The notes beneath the pieces were generated by a model, which searched no databases, had not been told where the DNA came from, and saw only the letters and a program-made list of their open reading frames with translations. A DNA stretch of 64,000 nt from Natronohydrobacter thiooxidans. Lineage in GTDB: Bacteria > Pseudomonadota > Alphaproteobacteria > Rhodobacterales > Rhodobacteraceae. The position numbers and the translations under genes are program-made. Shown one piece after another: positions 52,651 to 62,767 of the stretch; position 1 is the stretch's first letter, and the number at the start of each line of letters is the position of its first letter. Location: positions 25,389-89,388 of the forward strand of contig NZ_MJAP01000019.1 of NCBI RefSeq assembly GCF_001884735.1, written 5' to 3'.

Positions 52651-54020
52651 CGACGCGCCGGCGGTTTGGAGCGGCCATTCGCGCCGCTCTTGCGTCCACG
52701 ACTGCGCAGCTGGGATTTCTCCAGCAGACCCTCATATTGATGCGCGACGAGATGCGACTGAACCCGGTTGATCGTATCCATCGTCACCGAGACGACAATC
52801 AGCACCGAGGTTCCGCCGAAATAGAACGGAATGGCAAGCTGACCGCGCAGGATTTCGGGCATGAGACAGACGGCCGCGAGATAGATCGCCCCGACCGTCA
52901 CGATCCGCGTCACCACATAGTCGAGATATTCCTCGGTGCGCTTGCCGGGACGGATGCCGGGAATGAACCCGTTCTGGTTCTTCAGATTCTCTGCGACATC
53001 CTCGGTCTTGAAGGACACATTCTGCGTGTAGAAGAAGGTGAAGAAGATGATCATCGCGGTGAAGAACACCAGATAGGCGGGCTGGCCCGGGCCGAAATAG
53101 GCCAGCAGGGTCGCCATGATCTCGCTTTGCGCGTTGCCCGAAAACGTCGCGATGGTCGTCGGCAGCAGCAGCAGCGACGAGGCGAAGATGGCCGGGATCA
53201 CATTGGCGGGGTTGACCTTGATCGGCAGATGCGAGGCGCCGCCATCAAAGACCTTCATGCCGACCTGACGCCGCGGATACTGGATGGTGATCTTGCGGAT
53301 CGCGCGTTCCATGAACACCACGAAGGCGATCAGCACCACCATCATCACCATCACCCCGATGATCACCGCAGGCGAGATATCACCGGACCGGCCCTGGCTG
53401 AGGAAGGTGGCAAGGGCTGCCGGAATCTCGGCAATGATGCCCACGAAGATGATCAGCGAAATGCCGTTGCCGATGCCGCGCTCGGTGATCTGCTCGCCCA
53501 GCCACATCAGGAACATGGTGCCGCCCACAAGGGTAATCACGACTGCCGCACGGAAGAACCAGCCCGGATCGGTCGCCAGATCCCCGGCCTCCAGCGACAC
53601 GGCCAGACCATAGGATTGCCCGGTTGCAAGGATCACGGTCAGGTAGCGTGTATACTGGTTCAGCTTGCGCCGCCCCAACTCGCCCTCTTTCTTCAGCGCT
53701 TTCCACGGCTCATACATGGCGCCGACCAGCTGCACGATGATCGCGGCGGAAATATAGGGCATGATTCCGAGGGCAAAGATCCCCATCCGGCTGATCGCCC
53801 CGCCCGTGAACATGTTGAGCATGCCGCCGATTCCGGAAGCCGCCTCATCCATGAAATCACGCAGCGCATTTCCATCAATCCCTGGAACGGGAATATAGGT
53901 GCCGATGCGATAGACGATCAGAAGGCCAAGCGCGAAGAAGATGCGGCGACGCAAATCAGTGGCTTTGGCCAGCGCCCCCCAGCTTGTATTCGCGGCGAGT
54001 TGATCAGCAGCAGATGCCAT
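52647..54020 (-). CDS. secY: Protein translocase subunit SecY
   Basis: 457-aa channel protein with ten helices. Landmarks are the plug helix region ([32 protein letters not shown]), the cytoplasmic loop with [35 protein letters not shown] and the C-terminal [13 protein letters not shown]. It forms the Sec channel with SecE and SecG. It follows rplO across a 103-base gap holding a large hairpin, and overlaps adk by four bases. Confidence 0.98.
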   Translation of the reverse strand: MASAADQLAANTSWGALAKATDLRRRIFFALGLLIVYRIGTYIPVPGIDGNALRDFMDEAASGIGGMLNMFTGGAISRMGIFALGIMPYISAAIIVQLVGAMYEPWKALKKEGELGRRKLNQYTRYLTVILATGQSYGLAVSLEAGDLATDPGWFFRAAVVITLVGGTMFLMWLGEQITERGIGNGISLIIFVGIIAEIPAALATFLSQGRSGDISPAVIIGVMVMMVVLIAFVVFMERAIRKITIQYPRRQVGMKVFDGGASHLPIKVNPANVIPAIFASSLLLLPTTIATFSGNAQSEIMATLLAYFGPGQPAYLVFFTAMIIFFTFFYTQNVSFKTEDVAENLKNQNGFIPGIRPGKRTEEYLDYVVTRIVTVGAIYLAAVCLMPEILRGQLAIPFYFGGTSVLIVVSVTMDTINRVQSHLVAHQYEGLLEKSQLRSRGRKSGANGRSKPPARR

Positions 54021-54043
54021 GCGCGTCTCTCTTTGTCATGTCA

Positions 54044-54075
54044 GCGCCGCCAGACCGGGGTCCGGTCGGCGGCGC
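54044..54075. other. Large hairpin between rplO and secY
   Basis: GCGCCGCC-A-GACCGG, loop GGT, CCGGTC-GGCGGCGC: 14 pairs with a single bulged base. No U-run follows on either strand, so a pause, processing or stability element is more likely than a terminator. It lies just upstream of secY in the transcript. Confidence 0.6.
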
Positions 54076-54123
54076 GAAAACCCTGTATGTGGATGTAAGC
54101 GCCCTGTCGGGCACTCACAACCA

Positions 54124-54615
54124 TTATTCGGCAGCAGCCGCCTCGTTTTTCGTCGCGGGCGCGATGATTTCCAGCTTGCCCCCGGCTTTCTCGACCGCTT
54201 CAACCGCCGATTTCGACGCGCCGCTGACCTGCAGCGTCACCTTGGACGAAATCTCGCCCTTGGCCAGAACGCGGATGCCATCGAGCTTGCGGCGCACCAG
54301 ACCCGAGGCGACCAGCGCGTCCTCGGTGATCGCATTGGCGGCGTCAAGCTTGCCCTCGGCGAGGAACTTCTCGATCAGGCCAAGATTGACCACAGCGAAG
54401 CTCTTGCGGTTGGGCTTGTTGAAGCCACGCTTCGGCAGGCGCATGTACAGCGGCATCTGGCCGCCTTCATAGGAATTGATCGCCACACCAGAACGGGATT
54501 TCTGACCCTTGATACCACGGCCAGCCATCTTGCCCTTGCCCGAACCGGGGCCACGCGCAACGCGCTTCTTGGTCTTGGTTGCGCCGGGATTGTCGCGCAG
54601 TTCATTCAGTTTCAT
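54124..54615 (-). CDS. rplO: 50S ribosomal protein L15
   Basis: 163 aa, [43 protein letters not shown] at the start, diagnostic of L15; the end is an Ala/Lys-rich tail ([15 protein letters not shown]). Follows rpmD after 102 bases that include a palindromic repeat. Confidence 0.98.
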   Translation of the reverse strand: MKLNELRDNPGATKTKKRVARGPGSGKGKMAGRGIKGQKSRSGVAINSYEGGQMPLYMRLPKRGFNKPNRKSFAVVNLGLIEKFLAEGKLDAANAITEDALVASGLVRRKLDGIRVLAKGEISSKVTLQVSGASKSAVEAVEKAGGKLEIIAPATKNEAAAAE

Positions 54616-54680
54616 GTCGCTTCTCCTTAGGCCGGAAAGCCCTGCCAGCGACGGATCAGGGCCACACGGCGAAAATGTGA

Positions 54681-54709
54681 GTAGGGTGCGTGCTCAGCAC
54701 GCACCCTAC
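54681..54709. repeat. Palindromic repeat, copy 3 (after rpmD)
   Basis: Perfect palindrome of arms GTAGGGTGCGTGCT and AGCACGCACCCTAC with a central C. It lies eight bases beyond the rpmD stop on the minus strand. Confidence 0.9.
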
Positions 54710-54717
54710 GGGAAGTT

Positions 54718-54906
54718 TCAGCCGCGCTCTTCGATGATTGCGACCAGATGCGGGATCGAATTCACCATGCCGCGCACGGAAGGCGTATCTTCCAGCTCGC
54801 GCGTGCGGTGCATCTTGTTCAGGCCCAGACCTTTCAGCGTTGCACGCTGGATGGCGGGGCGGCGGATCGGCGAGCCGATCTGCTTGACGACGATGGTTTT
54901 TGCCAT
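54718..54906 (-). CDS. rpmD: 50S ribosomal protein L30
   Basis: 62 aa, [47 protein letters not shown]; the L30 core of the bacterial short type. Twelve bases after rpsE. Confidence 0.98.
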   Translation of the reverse strand: MAKTIVVKQIGSPIRRPAIQRATLKGLGLNKMHRTRELEDTPSVRGMVNSIPHLVAIIEERG

Positions 54907-54918
54907 AGTTCTCGCTCC

Positions 54919-55476
54919 TTACGCCTCAGCCGTCTCGGCTTCGGGCTTGCGGAGGATATCCGCCACCTTCTTGCCGCGACGCTGTGCCACCTGACGGGGG
55001 CTGGCGGAATTGCGCAGCGCGTCAAAGGTTGCCCGAACCATGTTATAGGGGTTCTGGCTGCCCTGCGACTTTGCCACAACATCCTGCAGACCCAGCATCT
55101 CGAACACGGCGCGCATCGGACCACCGGCAATGATACCGGTCCCCGGCACGGCCTGACGCATGATGACCTTGCCAGCCCCATGGCGCCCTTCGATGTCATG
55201 ATGCAGCGTGCGGCCATCTTTCAGCGGCACGCGGATCATCTGGCGCTTGGCCTGTTCGGTTGCCTTGCGGATCGCCTCGGGCACTTCTTTCGCCTTGCCC
55301 TTGCCGAAGCCCACGCGGCCGCGCTGATCGCCGACCACCACGAGAGCTGCAAAGCCGAAGCGCTTACCCCCCTTCACGGTTTTCGACACGCGGTTGATCG
55401 CAACCAGACGATCGGCGAATTCCGGGGTTTCCTCGGCGCGATCGCGACGGTCCCGGCGGTTTTCTCTTTCTGCCAT
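54919..55476 (-). CDS. rpsE: 30S ribosomal protein S5
   Basis: 185 aa. The double-stranded RNA-binding N domain holds [23 protein letters not shown], and the C domain [37 protein letters not shown] 20-residue charged leader ([17 protein letters not shown]) is usual in alphaproteobacteria. S5 acts in decoding accuracy. Confidence 0.98.
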   Translation of the reverse strand: MAERENRRDRRDRAEETPEFADRLVAINRVSKTVKGGKRFGFAALVVVGDQRGRVGFGKGKAKEVPEAIRKATEQAKRQMIRVPLKDGRTLHHDIEGRHGAGKVIMRQAVPGTGIIAGGPMRAVFEMLGLQDVVAKSQGSQNPYNMVRATFDALRNSASPRQVAQRRGKKVADILRKPEAETAEA

Positions 55477-55486
55477 AATCGTCTCC

Positions 55487-55846
55487 TCAGAACTTCAGGC
55501 CGCCTTCACGGGCAGCATCGGCAAGCGCCTTGACTTTCCCGTGAAAGATGAAACCACCGCGGTCGAAATAGCACTCCTCGACGCCAGCGGCTTTCGCGCG
55601 CTCGGCAATCGCGGCGCCGACCTTGGCAGCAGCGTCCTTGTTGTTGGTGCCTGCCAACCCGAAATCCTTTTCGAGCGTCGAGGCCGAGGCCAGGGTCACA
55701 CCGTTGATATCGTCGATCAACTGAACGCTGATGTTCTTGTTCGACCGGTGCACCGACAGGCGCGGACGCCCATTGGCCGTTTTCTTGATCTTGTTCCGCA
55801 CGCGCAAGCGGCGTTTCTGGAACAGCTTTTGCTTCGTGTTCGCCAT
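55487..55846 (-). CDS. rplR: 50S ribosomal protein L18
   Basis: 119 aa, [34 protein letters not shown]..., the 5S rRNA-binding L18. Ten bases from rpsE. Confidence 0.98.
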   Translation of the reverse strand: MANTKQKLFQKRRLRVRNKIKKTANGRPRLSVHRSNKNISVQLIDDINGVTLASASTLEKDFGLAGTNNKDAAAKVGAAIAERAKAAGVEECYFDRGGFIFHGKVKALADAAREGGLKF

Positions 55847-55857
55847 TTGTCGCGCCC

Positions 55858-56391
55858 TTACTTCTTCTTGCCTTCCTTGCGGAAGATATACTCATCCTTG
55901 TAGCGGATCCCCTTGCCCTTATAGGGCTCGGGCGAACGCCACTTGCGGATATTCGCAGCCGTCTCGCCGACGAGTTGCTGGTCAATACCTTCCACAACGA
56001 TTTCAGTCTGCTTCGGAACCGTGATCGTGATGCCCTCGGGCACGTTGAACACGACCTCGTGGCTGTAGCCCAGCGACAGCTTAAGATCCTTGCCGGCCAT
56101 GGCGGCGCGGTAACCCACACCCACCAGTTCCAACTCTTTCTTGAAGCCACCGGTGACGCCCTGTGCCAGATTCGCAACCATCGAGCGGGTCATGCCCCAC
56201 TGCTGGCGCGCGCGCTTGGACAGGCCACGCGGCTTGATCGTGACGACGTTGCCGTCAAGGATCACATCCACATCATCCCCGGCCGTGAAGCTGCGGGTGC
56301 CCTTGGGGCCCTTGACCTCGATGGTCTGGCCCTTGACCTGAGCCGAAACACCCGAAGGCAGTTCGACAGGCTTTTTGCCAATACGTGACAT
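55858..56391 (-). CDS. rplF: 50S ribosomal protein L6
   Basis: 177 aa of two L6 repeats, [15 protein letters not shown] at the start and the [19 protein letters not shown] tail near the factor-binding site at the end. Eleven bases on either side to rpsH and rplR. Confidence 0.98.
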   Translation of the reverse strand: MSRIGKKPVELPSGVSAQVKGQTIEVKGPKGTRSFTAGDDVDVILDGNVVTIKPRGLSKRARQQWGMTRSMVANLAQGVTGGFKKELELVGVGYRAAMAGKDLKLSLGYSHEVVFNVPEGITITVPKQTEIVVEGIDQQLVGETAANIRKWRSPEPYKGKGIRYKDEYIFRKEGKKK

Positions 56392-56402
56392 CTCAGCCCT
56401 CC

Positions 56403-56801
56403 TCAGAATACACGGCAGAGCACTTCGCCGCCAACATTGGCAGCCCGTGCGCTTGCATCGGACATCACGCCTTTCGGCGTGGAGACAACCGAGATACCGA
56501 GGCCATTGCGGACCTGCGGGATCTCCTGAACACCGGAATAGACGCGGCGACCGGGCTTCGAGATGCGCTTGAGTTCGCGGATCACGGGCTGGCCATCGGC
56601 ATATTTCAGCGAGATTTCCAGTTCCGGGTGGCCGCTTGCCGCCGTCACATGCTCATAGCCACGGATGTAGCCTTCGTCTTTCAGCACATCCAGAACCCAG
56701 GCGCGCAGCTTGGAGGCAGGCGTGCGGACAGTGGATTTGCCGCGCATCTGCGCATTGCGGATACGGGTCAGCATATCGCCGAGAGGATCGTTCATCGACA
56801 T
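56403..56801 (-). CDS. rpsH: 30S ribosomal protein S8
   Basis: 132 aa, [25 protein letters not shown] at the start and [17 protein letters not shown] in the conserved C-terminal part. In E. coli S8 binds spc mRNA and represses it; the equivalent target is near rplE, but I cannot identify the site by eye. ATG 56795 is an alternative start. Confidence 0.98.
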   Translation of the reverse strand: MSMNDPLGDMLTRIRNAQMRGKSTVRTPASKLRAWVLDVLKDEGYIRGYEHVTAASGHPELEISLKYADGQPVIRELKRISKPGRRVYSGVQEIPQVRNGLGISVVSTPKGVMSDASARAANVGGEVLCRVF

Positions 56802-56813
56802 CTTGCGATCTCC

Positions 56814-57119
56814 TTACCAGCTCGACTTGACCATGCCGGGAATTTGGCCCTTCGAGGCCAGATCCCGCAGCGCGATCCGCGACAGTTTCAGTTTCCGGTA
56901 GTAGGCTTTCGGACGGCCCGTCAGCTGGCAGCGGTTGTGCAGGCGCGTCTCGGAGGAGTTGCGCGGCAGTTGTGCCAGTTTCAGATTCGCCTTGAAACGC
57001 TCTTCCATCGGGCGTTCGGCATCGGCAGCGATTGCTTTCAGCTCAGCGCGCTTGGCAGCATATTTCGCCACAAGCTGTTGACGCTTCTTCTCGCGCTCGA
57101 CCATTGCTTTTTTAGCCAT
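56814..57119 (-). CDS. rpsN: 30S ribosomal protein S14
   Basis: 101 aa of the longer, zinc-free type: there is no CxxC pair, and the C-terminal [40 protein letters not shown] is diagnostic. Nineteen bases after rplE. Confidence 0.98.
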   Translation of the reverse strand: MAKKAMVEREKKRQQLVAKYAAKRAELKAIAADAERPMEERFKANLKLAQLPRNSSETRLHNRCQLTGRPKAYYRKLKLSRIALRDLASKGQIPGMVKSSW

Positions 57120-57138
57120 TGGTTCTCTCCCTCTCGCG

Positions 57139-57699
57139 TCAGCTGTTGAAGGGCATGTTGAAATTCTTCAACAGCGCCTTGGCTTCTGCGTCGGTTTTCG
57201 CGGTGGTGCAGATGATGATGTCCATACCCCACATCTCGTCGATCTGATCGAAATTGATCTCGGGGAAGACGATATGTTCCTTGATGCCCATGGCGTAGTT
57301 GCCACGGCCGTCAAAGGACGTGCCTTTCACGCCGCGGAAGTCGCGCACGCGCGGCAGCGCCACGGTGATCAGACGGTCAAGGAATTCATACATCCGGTCA
57401 CCGCGCAGAGTGACCTTGACACCGAGCGGCATCTCTTCGCGGACCCGGAAGCCAGCAATCGAGTTACGCGCCTTGGTGATCACGGCTTTCTGGCCAGCAA
57501 TCGCAGTCAGATCGGCCTGGGCCGACTTGATCTTCTTGCTGTCCTTGACGGCTTCGCCGATGCCCATGTTCAGCACGATCTTGTCGAGCTTCGGGATCAT
57601 CATGTCGTTCTTGTAGCCGAATTCTTCTTTCATCGCCGCGCGGATGCTGTCTTTGTAGACAGCCTTCAGGCGGGGCGTGTAGGTGGCTGCGTCAAGCAT
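57139..57699 (-). CDS. rplE: 50S ribosomal protein L5
   Basis: 186 aa with [22 protein letters not shown] and [22 protein letters not shown]. 5S rRNA-binding. Its start shares one base with the rplX stop (TGATG). Confidence 0.98.
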   Translation of the reverse strand: MLDAATYTPRLKAVYKDSIRAAMKEEFGYKNDMMIPKLDKIVLNMGIGEAVKDSKKIKSAQADLTAIAGQKAVITKARNSIAGFRVREEMPLGVKVTLRGDRMYEFLDRLITVALPRVRDFRGVKGTSFDGRGNYAMGIKEHIVFPEINFDQIDEMWGMDIIICTTAKTDAEAKALLKNFNMPFNS

Positions 57700-58004
57700 C
57701 AGATCGCCTCCCCGGTTGTCTTGGCAAACCGCACTTTCTGCTCGCCTTCCATGCGGAAGCCGACGCGCGTTGCCTTGCCATTGCCATCGACCAGAGCGAG
57801 GTTCGACAGATCGATCGGCATCGCCTGCGGCAAACGGCCGCCCTGCGTGGTCTGGCTTTGCTTGGTGTGGCGGATCGCGATGTTCAGACCATCGACAACA
57901 GCCTTGTTGTCGGCAGGCATCACGCGGCTGATCTGACCGGTCTTGCCTTTGTCCTTGCCAGCAAGAACGACAACCTTGTCACCTTTTTTCAGTTTCGCAG
58001 CCAT
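57699..58004 (-). CDS. rplX: 50S ribosomal protein L24
   Basis: 101 aa with a KOW domain ([22 protein letters not shown]). ATG 58004 has GGAGG seven bases upstream; an in-frame GTG directly before it is less likely. It overlaps the rplN stop by one base. Assembly-initiator protein of the large subunit. Confidence 0.97.
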   Translation of the reverse strand: MAAKLKKGDKVVVLAGKDKGKTGQISRVMPADNKAVVDGLNIAIRHTKQSQTTQGGRLPQAMPIDLSNLALVDGNGKATRVGFRMEGEQKVRFAKTTGEAI

Positions 58005-58372
58005 CACAACACCTCCGGCGCGAGCGAGATGATCTTCATGAAGTTCTTCGCGCGCAATTCACGAACAACCGGCCCGAAGATACGGGTGCCGACAGGCTCG
58101 CCTGCATTGTTCAGAATGACTGCGGCATTGCGGTCGAAACGGATGGCGGTGCCATCTTCACGACGAACTTCCTTGGCGGTGCGCACGACGACAGCCTTGC
58201 GGACATCGCCTTTCTTCACGCGGCCTTTCGGAATGGCTTCCTTGACCGATACCACGATGATGTCGCCCACGGACGCATAGCGCCGCTTGGACCCACCGAG
58301 GACCTTGATGCACTGAACCCGGCGAGCGCCAGAGTTATCAGCAACATCCAGATTGGTCTGCATCTGGATCAT
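58004..58372 (-). CDS. rplN: 50S ribosomal protein L14
   Basis: 122 aa, [28 protein letters not shown]..., nearly invariant L14. It is 61 bases from rpsQ. Confidence 0.98.
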   Translation of the reverse strand: MIQMQTNLDVADNSGARRVQCIKVLGGSKRRYASVGDIIVVSVKEAIPKGRVKKGDVRKAVVVRTAKEVRREDGTAIRFDRNAAVILNNAGEPVGTRIFGPVVRELRAKNFMKIISLAPEVL

Positions 58373-58433
58373 TTGGTGTCTCCCGACCTTTGGGCCTCAT
58401 TGCCCAGGGTTTCGATAAGACTGAAAGGTCTGG

Positions 58434-58673
58434 TTACGCGGTGGCGTCGACCAGAACCTCCCAGCGTTTGGTTTTCGAGATCGGCGCGCATTCGATGATG
58501 CGCACGGTGTCGCCGACCTTGAACTGGTTCTCCGGATCATGGGCACGGTACTTCTTCGTGCTGCGAACCGTTTTCTTCATGACGGGGTGCGTGAAGCGGC
58601 GCTCGACCAGAACCGTGACGGTCTGATCGTTCTTGTCGCTCGTCACTTTGCCTTGCAGGATGCGTTTGGGCAT
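58434..58673 (-). CDS. rpsQ: 30S ribosomal protein S17
   Basis: 79 aa OB-fold protein, [47 protein letters not shown]. Twelve bases from rpmC. Confidence 0.98.
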   Translation of the reverse strand: MPKRILQGKVTSDKNDQTVTVLVERRFTHPVMKKTVRSTKKYRAHDPENQFKVGDTVRIIECAPISKTKRWEVLVDATA

Positions 58674-58685
58674 GGTCGGAGCTCC

Positions 58686-58889
58686 TTAATTCGCCGCCGC
58701 AGCGCGGGCTTTTTCGTTGAGGATGGTCGAAACGCGGGCAGCGTCGCGACGCACCTGACGGATGCGGGCTGTGTTGTCCAGCTGGTTGGTCGCTTTCTGG
58801 AAACGCAGGTTGAACGCTTCCTTTTTCAACGACACCAGCTGATCGCGCAGCTGATCCGGAGTCTTGTTACGCAGATCTTCGGCTTTCAT
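58686..58889 (-). CDS. rpmC: 50S ribosomal protein L29
   Basis: 67 aa, [37 protein letters not shown]..., two antiparallel helices near the exit tunnel. ATG 58889 is preferred because AAGGA lies six bases upstream; ATG 58895 touches that site. Upstream is a 200-base gap with a terminator and a promoter, which makes rpmC the first gene of a separate transcript. Confidence 0.97.
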   Translation of the reverse strand: MKAEDLRNKTPDQLRDQLVSLKKEAFNLRFQKATNQLDNTARIRQVRRDAARVSTILNEKARAAAAN

Positions 58890-58968
58890 GGCCATTCCTT
58901 CAGTCAACAATCACCGGAGGGCCCCCGAAAGGGTCACCCTGATTCCCGGCGGAGGTGGATGAGCGCGT

Positions 58969-58997
58969 GCTATAGGCGGGATACGCCCGTTTGGCAA
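58969..58997 (-). promoter_or_regulatory. Promoter in front of rpmC
   Basis: Minus-strand TTGCCA (58997-58992), exactly 17 bases, then TATAGC (58974-58969), 80 bases before rpmC. It lies directly after the terminator hairpin at 59020-59043. A GCAAGGGCCCTTGC palindrome (58994-59007) overlaps the -35 and could be a control site. Confidence 0.55.
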
Positions 58998-59013
58998 GGG
59001 CCCTTGCTGGGAA

Positions 59014-59043
59014 GAAAACATCCCGGCCCATCAGAGCCGGGAT
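59014..59043 (-). terminator. Intrinsic terminator inside the ribosomal cluster, after rplP
   Basis: ATCCCGGC-(8)-GCCGGGAT followed on the minus strand by GTTTTC. An 8-bp stem with a short T-run makes a fair rho-independent terminator. It stands 46 bases beyond the rplP stop and just before the rpmC promoter, so transcription is probably reset here. Confidence 0.6.
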
Positions 59044-59056
59044 ATCAATGTGTGGA

Positions 59057-59085
59057 GTAGGGTGCGTGCTGAGCACGCACCCTAC
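59057..59085. repeat. Palindromic repeat, copy 4 (after rplP)
   Basis: Perfect palindrome of arms GTAGGGTGCGTGCT and AGCACGCACCCTAC with a central G. It ends three bases from the rplP stop codon. Confidence 0.9.
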
Positions 59086-59088
59086 GGA

Positions 59089-59502
59089 TCACCAGTCTTC
59101 GCGTGCGACGACGCGGGTCTTGATCGGCAGTTTCATCGCCGCCAGACGCAGTGCTTCGCGGGCGGTGGCGTCATTCACGCCATCGATCTCGAACATCACG
59201 CGACCGGGCTTGACTTTCGCGGCCCAGAAATCAACCGAGCCCTTACCTTTACCCATCCGCACTTCGGTGGGTTTCGAGGTGACAGGCACATCCGGGAAGA
59301 TACGGATCCAGACGCGACCCTGACGCTTCATGTGGCGCGTCATGGCCCGGCGGGCAGCTTCGATCTGGCGCGCGGTGATGCGCTCGGGCTCGACAGCTTT
59401 CAGGCCATAGCTGCCGAAGTTCAGGTCAAACCCGCCCTTCGCCTCGCCATGAATACGGCCCTTGTGCTGCTTGCGGAACTTGGTCCGTTTCGGTTGCAAC
59501 AT
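59089..59502 (-). CDS. rplP: 50S ribosomal protein L16
   Basis: 137 aa, [19 protein letters not shown] at the start and [25 protein letters not shown] later; contacts the A-site tRNA. Last gene before the internal terminator. Confidence 0.98.
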   Translation of the reverse strand: MLQPKRTKFRKQHKGRIHGEAKGGFDLNFGSYGLKAVEPERITARQIEAARRAMTRHMKRQGRVWIRIFPDVPVTSKPTEVRMGKGKGSVDFWAAKVKPGRVMFEIDGVNDATAREALRLAAMKLPIKTRVVAREDW

Positions 59503-59523
59503 TGTGTTTCTCCTTCAAACGGA

Positions 59524-60225
59524 TCAGCGACGCGGGCGCTGGGCGCCGCCGCTGTCCTGAAGTTCCTGATGCCGGCGGTCACGGGCCTGCGGATCATGTT
59601 CCATGATCTCGCCCTTGAAGATCCAGACCTTCACACCGATGATCCCGTAGGCCGTCAGCGCTTCGGAATGCGCGTGATCGATATCGGCGCGCAGCGTGTG
59701 CAGCGGCACGCGACCTTCGCGATACCATTCGGTCCGTGCGATCTCGGCGCCGCCCAGACGACCCGCCAGGTTCACGCGGATCCCGAGGGCGCCCATGCGC
59801 ATGGCGTTCTGAACCGCACGCTTCATCGCACGACGGAAGCTCACACGACGCTCAAGCTGCTGACAGATGCTCTCGGCCACCAGTTGCGCATCGAGTTCCG
59901 GCTTGCGGACTTCCACGATGTTCAGGTGCAGATCGCTGTCCGTCAGATTCGCCAGCTTCTTGCGCAGCGTCTCGATATCCGCGCCTTTCTTGCCGATGAT
60001 CACACCCGGACGGGCCGTGTGGATCGTCACGCGGCATTTCTTGTGCGGGCGCTCGATGATCACGCGGCTGACGCCAGCCTGCTTGCATTCTTCATTGATG
60101 AACTCGCGGATCTTCAGATCCTCAAGCAGAAGATTGCCGTAATCCTTGCTGTCAGCGAACCAGCGGCTGTCCCAGGTGCGGTTCACCTGAAGGCGCATGC
60201 CAATCGGATTGACCTTCTGACCCAT
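59524..60225 (-). CDS. rpsC: 30S ribosomal protein S3
   Basis: 233 aa with the KH domain [25 protein letters not shown] loop ([17 protein letters not shown]) and the C-terminal [40 protein letters not shown]. Mouth of the mRNA tunnel. Start shares one base with the rplV stop (TAATG). Confidence 0.98.
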   Translation of the reverse strand: MGQKVNPIGMRLQVNRTWDSRWFADSKDYGNLLLEDLKIREFINEECKQAGVSRVIIERPHKKCRVTIHTARPGVIIGKKGADIETLRKKLANLTDSDLHLNIVEVRKPELDAQLVAESICQQLERRVSFRRAMKRAVQNAMRMGALGIRVNLAGRLGGAEIARTEWYREGRVPLHTLRADIDHAHSEALTAYGIIGVKVWIFKGEIMEHDPQARDRRHQELQDSGGAQRPRR

Positions 60226-60605
60226 TATGCTTGCTCCTCGACCTGGCGAACCTTGATGGTCAGTTCTGAAAACGGCTTCATGATCTTGCCGAAGCGGCCC
60301 CGTGCACGCGGACGGCCGCGCTTCATCACAAGGTTCTTGCCAACCCAGGCTTCTGCGACGACGAGTTCATCGACGTCCAGACCGTGGTTGTTCTCCGCAT
60401 TGGCAATCGCCGATTGCAGGCATTTCTTCACATCGCCCGCGATCCGCTTCTTGGAGAAGGTCAGATCGGCCAGCGCCTTGTCCACCTTCTTGCCGCGGAT
60501 CATGGCAGCGACCAGGTTCAGCTTCTGCGGCGAGGTGCGCAGCATGCGCGACTTCGCCATCGCTTCGTTCTCGGCCACGCGGCGCGGATTTGTCTCTTTA
60601 CCCAT
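60225..60605 (-). CDS. rplV: 50S ribosomal protein L22
   Basis: 126 aa; [53 protein letters not shown] is the L22 core that lines the exit tunnel. Three bases after rpsS. Confidence 0.98.
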   Translation of the reverse strand: MGKETNPRRVAENEAMAKSRMLRTSPQKLNLVAAMIRGKKVDKALADLTFSKKRIAGDVKKCLQSAIANAENNHGLDVDELVVAEAWVGKNLVMKRGRPRARGRFGKIMKPFSELTIKVRQVEEQA

Positions 60606-60608
60606 GGC

Positions 60609-60887
60609 TTATTTCCGTTTCGCTTTCTTGTCGGCGGCGTGCCCGTAATAGGTGCGCGTCGGCGAGTATTCGCCAAACTTCTGGCCGATCATGTCCTCGG
60701 TCACATTCACCGGAATATGCTTCTTGCCGTTGTAGACGCCGAAAGTCAGGCCCACGAATTGCGGCAGGATGGTCGAGCGACGCGACCAGATCTTGATGAC
60801 TTCATTGCGACCCGAATCGCGTGCTTTCTCGGCCTTTTTCAGGACGTAAGCATCGACGAAAGGGCCCTTCCAAACTGAACGTGCCAT
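60609..60887 (-). CDS. rpsS: 30S ribosomal protein S19
   Basis: 92 aa, [20 protein letters not shown] at the start and [21 protein letters not shown] at the end. Head protein. Three bases after rplB. Confidence 0.98.
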   Translation of the reverse strand: MARSVWKGPFVDAYVLKKAEKARDSGRNEVIKIWSRRSTILPQFVGLTFGVYNGKKHIPVNVTEDMIGQKFGEYSPTRTYYGHAADKKAKRK

Positions 60888-60890
60888 GGA

Positions 60891-61730
60891 TTAGCGACCC
60901 TTCTTCTTCGCGTGGCGAGACCGCAGGATGTATTTGTCGGTCTGCTTGTTCGAGCGCGTCTTGCGGCCCTTGGTGTCCTTGCCCCAGGGCGTGACCGGCG
61001 TGCGCCCCCCCGAGGTCCGGCCCTCACCACCACCATGCGGGTGATCGATCGGGTTCATGGCGACACCGCGCACCGACGGGCGCTTGCCCTGATGACGGGT
61101 GCGGCCAGCCTTGCCGAAATTCTGGTTCGAGTTGTCGGGGTTCGACACCGCGCCAACCGTCGCCATGCATTCCTGACGCACCAGACGCAGCTCGCCCGAG
61201 GAGAGACGGATCTGGGCATAGCCACCATCGCGACCAACGAACTGGGCATAGGTGCCTGCTGCACGCGCGATCTGGCCGCCCTTGCCGGGCTTCATCTCGA
61301 TATTGTGCACGATCGTCCCGATGGGCATGCCGGAGAAGGGCATCGCGTTGCCGGGTTTGATATCGGCCTTGGCCGAGGCCACAACCTTGTCGCCGACAGC
61401 CAGACGCTGCGGTGCAAGGATATAGGCCTGCTCGCCGGTCTCGTACTTGATCAGCGCGATGAAGGCCGTGCGGTTGGGATCATATTCGATCCGCTCAACC
61501 GTTGCCGGAACGTCAAGCTTGTTGCGCTTGAAATCCACGATACGATAGAGACGCTTTGCGCCACCACCAATGCGGCGTGCCGTGATACGTCCGGTATTGT
61601 TCCGACCGCCCGATTTGGTCAGACCCTCGGTGAGGGCCTTGACAGGGCGACCTTTCCAAAGCTCCGAACGGTCGATCAGCACCAGCCCGCGCTGGCCCGG
61701 CGTCGTTGGTTTATACGACTTGAGTGCCAT
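60891..61730 (-). CDS. rplB: 50S ribosomal protein L2
   Basis: 279 aa, [25 protein letters not shown]... with the peptidyl-transferase-near loop [22 protein letters not shown] 61730 is the family start; the frame is open 24 codons further upstream. A 12-bp hairpin lies in the gap to rplW. Confidence 0.98.
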   Translation of the reverse strand: MALKSYKPTTPGQRGLVLIDRSELWKGRPVKALTEGLTKSGGRNNTGRITARRIGGGAKRLYRIVDFKRNKLDVPATVERIEYDPNRTAFIALIKYETGEQAYILAPQRLAVGDKVVASAKADIKPGNAMPFSGMPIGTIVHNIEMKPGKGGQIARAAGTYAQFVGRDGGYAQIRLSSGELRLVRQECMATVGAVSNPDNSNQNFGKAGRTRHQGKRPSVRGVAMNPIDHPHGGGEGRTSGGRTPVTPWGKDTKGRKTRSNKQTDKYILRSRHAKKKGR

Positions 61731-61808
61731 GCTTTCTGTCTTCCGTGTGCTCTGGACCAAAAGGTCCGGTTGTCGTGATGCGGCCCCGGAGGTCCGCGCC
61801 AAATAACC

Positions 61809-61837
61809 AGCGGCCCCGAGAGCGTCGGGGCCGCTGA
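61809..61837. other. Hairpin between rplW and rplB
   Basis: CAGCGGCCCCGA-(5)-TCGGGGCCGCTG, a perfect 12-bp stem. On the minus strand it is followed by GTTATTTGG, not a T-run. It sits in the 122-base rplW-rplB gap, the widest in this part of the cluster. Probably an attenuation, pausing or mRNA-stability element. Confidence 0.6.
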
Positions 61838-61852
61838 GTCGTGGTGCCTATA

Positions 61853-62149
61853 TCAAAGGCCCGTGGTCACGTCGATAGCATTTCCCTCTTCGAGGGTGAC
61901 ATATGCTTTCTTCACGTCCTTGCGGCGGCCGCGCATCCCGCGGAACACTTTGGCCTTGCCTTTGGTGATCGTCGTGTTGACCGCTTTCACCTTCACACCA
62001 AAGATCGCTTCAACCGCGTCCTTGATCTGGGGTTTGTTCGCGTCGATCGCCACTTCGAACACAACCGCATTGGCCTCTGACGCCATGGTTGCCTTTTCGG
62101 TGATGATCGGCTTGCGGATCACGTCATAATGCTGTGCGTTCGCGCTCAT
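61853..62149 (-). CDS. rplW: 50S ribosomal protein L23
   Basis: 98 aa, [50 protein letters not shown]; docking site for SRP and trigger factor at the tunnel exit. Overlaps the rplD stop by four bases. Confidence 0.98.
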   Translation of the reverse strand: MSANAQHYDVIRKPIITEKATMASEANAVVFEVAIDANKPQIKDAVEAIFGVKVKAVNTTITKGKAKVFRGMRGRRKDVKKAYVTLEEGNAIDVTTGL

Positions 62150-62766
62150 GCCAGTCGAGCCTCCAATGCTTCAAGCCCGGCGCGCGTGATCACCAGCGTG
62201 TCACGGCGCAGGATGTCATAGACATTGGCCCCGATGGAGGGCAGCACATCGATGCCGTCCAGATTGCGCGCGGCGCGGGCGAAATTCTCGTTCACCTCGG
62301 CCCCGTCAATGACCAGTGCCTTTTTCCAGCCCAGTTCCTTGGCGGCCTTGGCCAGCACTGCGGTCTTGGCTTCCGCCATATCCGTCGTGTCCAGCACCAC
62401 CAGCTTGCCGCTGCCAGCCTTGGCCGAAAGCGCAAGCTTCAGACCAAGTGCGCGGACCTTCTTGGGAAGGTCAAACGCATGGCTGCGGGGCGTGGGGCCC
62501 TTGTAGACACCACCCTTGCGGAAGATCGGCGCATTGCGATCGCCGTGGCGTGCGCCACCGGTGCCCTTCTGGCGGTAGATCTTCTTGGTGGAATAGCTGG
62601 TTTCCGAGCGGGTCTTGACCTTGTGGGTACCAGCCTGGGCTTTCGCCCGCTGCCAGCGCACCACACGGTGCAGGATATCGGCGCGCGGCTCGAGGCCAAA
62701 AATGGCCTCATTGAGCTCGACTTCACCGGCATTGCCTGCCTGCAGATTGACAACGTCGAGTTTCAT
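62146..62766 (-). CDS. rplD: 50S ribosomal protein L4
   Basis: 206 aa; the tunnel loop reads [45 protein letters not shown]. In E. coli L4 represses the S10 operon. ATG 62766 lies one base after the rplC stop. Confidence 0.98.
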   Translation of the reverse strand: MKLDVVNLQAGNAGEVELNEAIFGLEPRADILHRVVRWQRAKAQAGTHKVKTRSETSYSTKKIYRQKGTGGARHGDRNAPIFRKGGVYKGPTPRSHAFDLPKKVRALGLKLALSAKAGSGKLVVLDTTDMAEAKTAVLAKAAKELGWKKALVIDGAEVNENFARAARNLDGIDVLPSIGANVYDILRRDTLVITRAGLEALEARLA

Positions 62767-62767
62767 C

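Noticed and set aside
50854..52740. 628-codon plus-strand frame across rpsK, rpsM and adk
   Set aside because: It crosses three certain minus-strand genes and their spacers; a GC-frame shadow.
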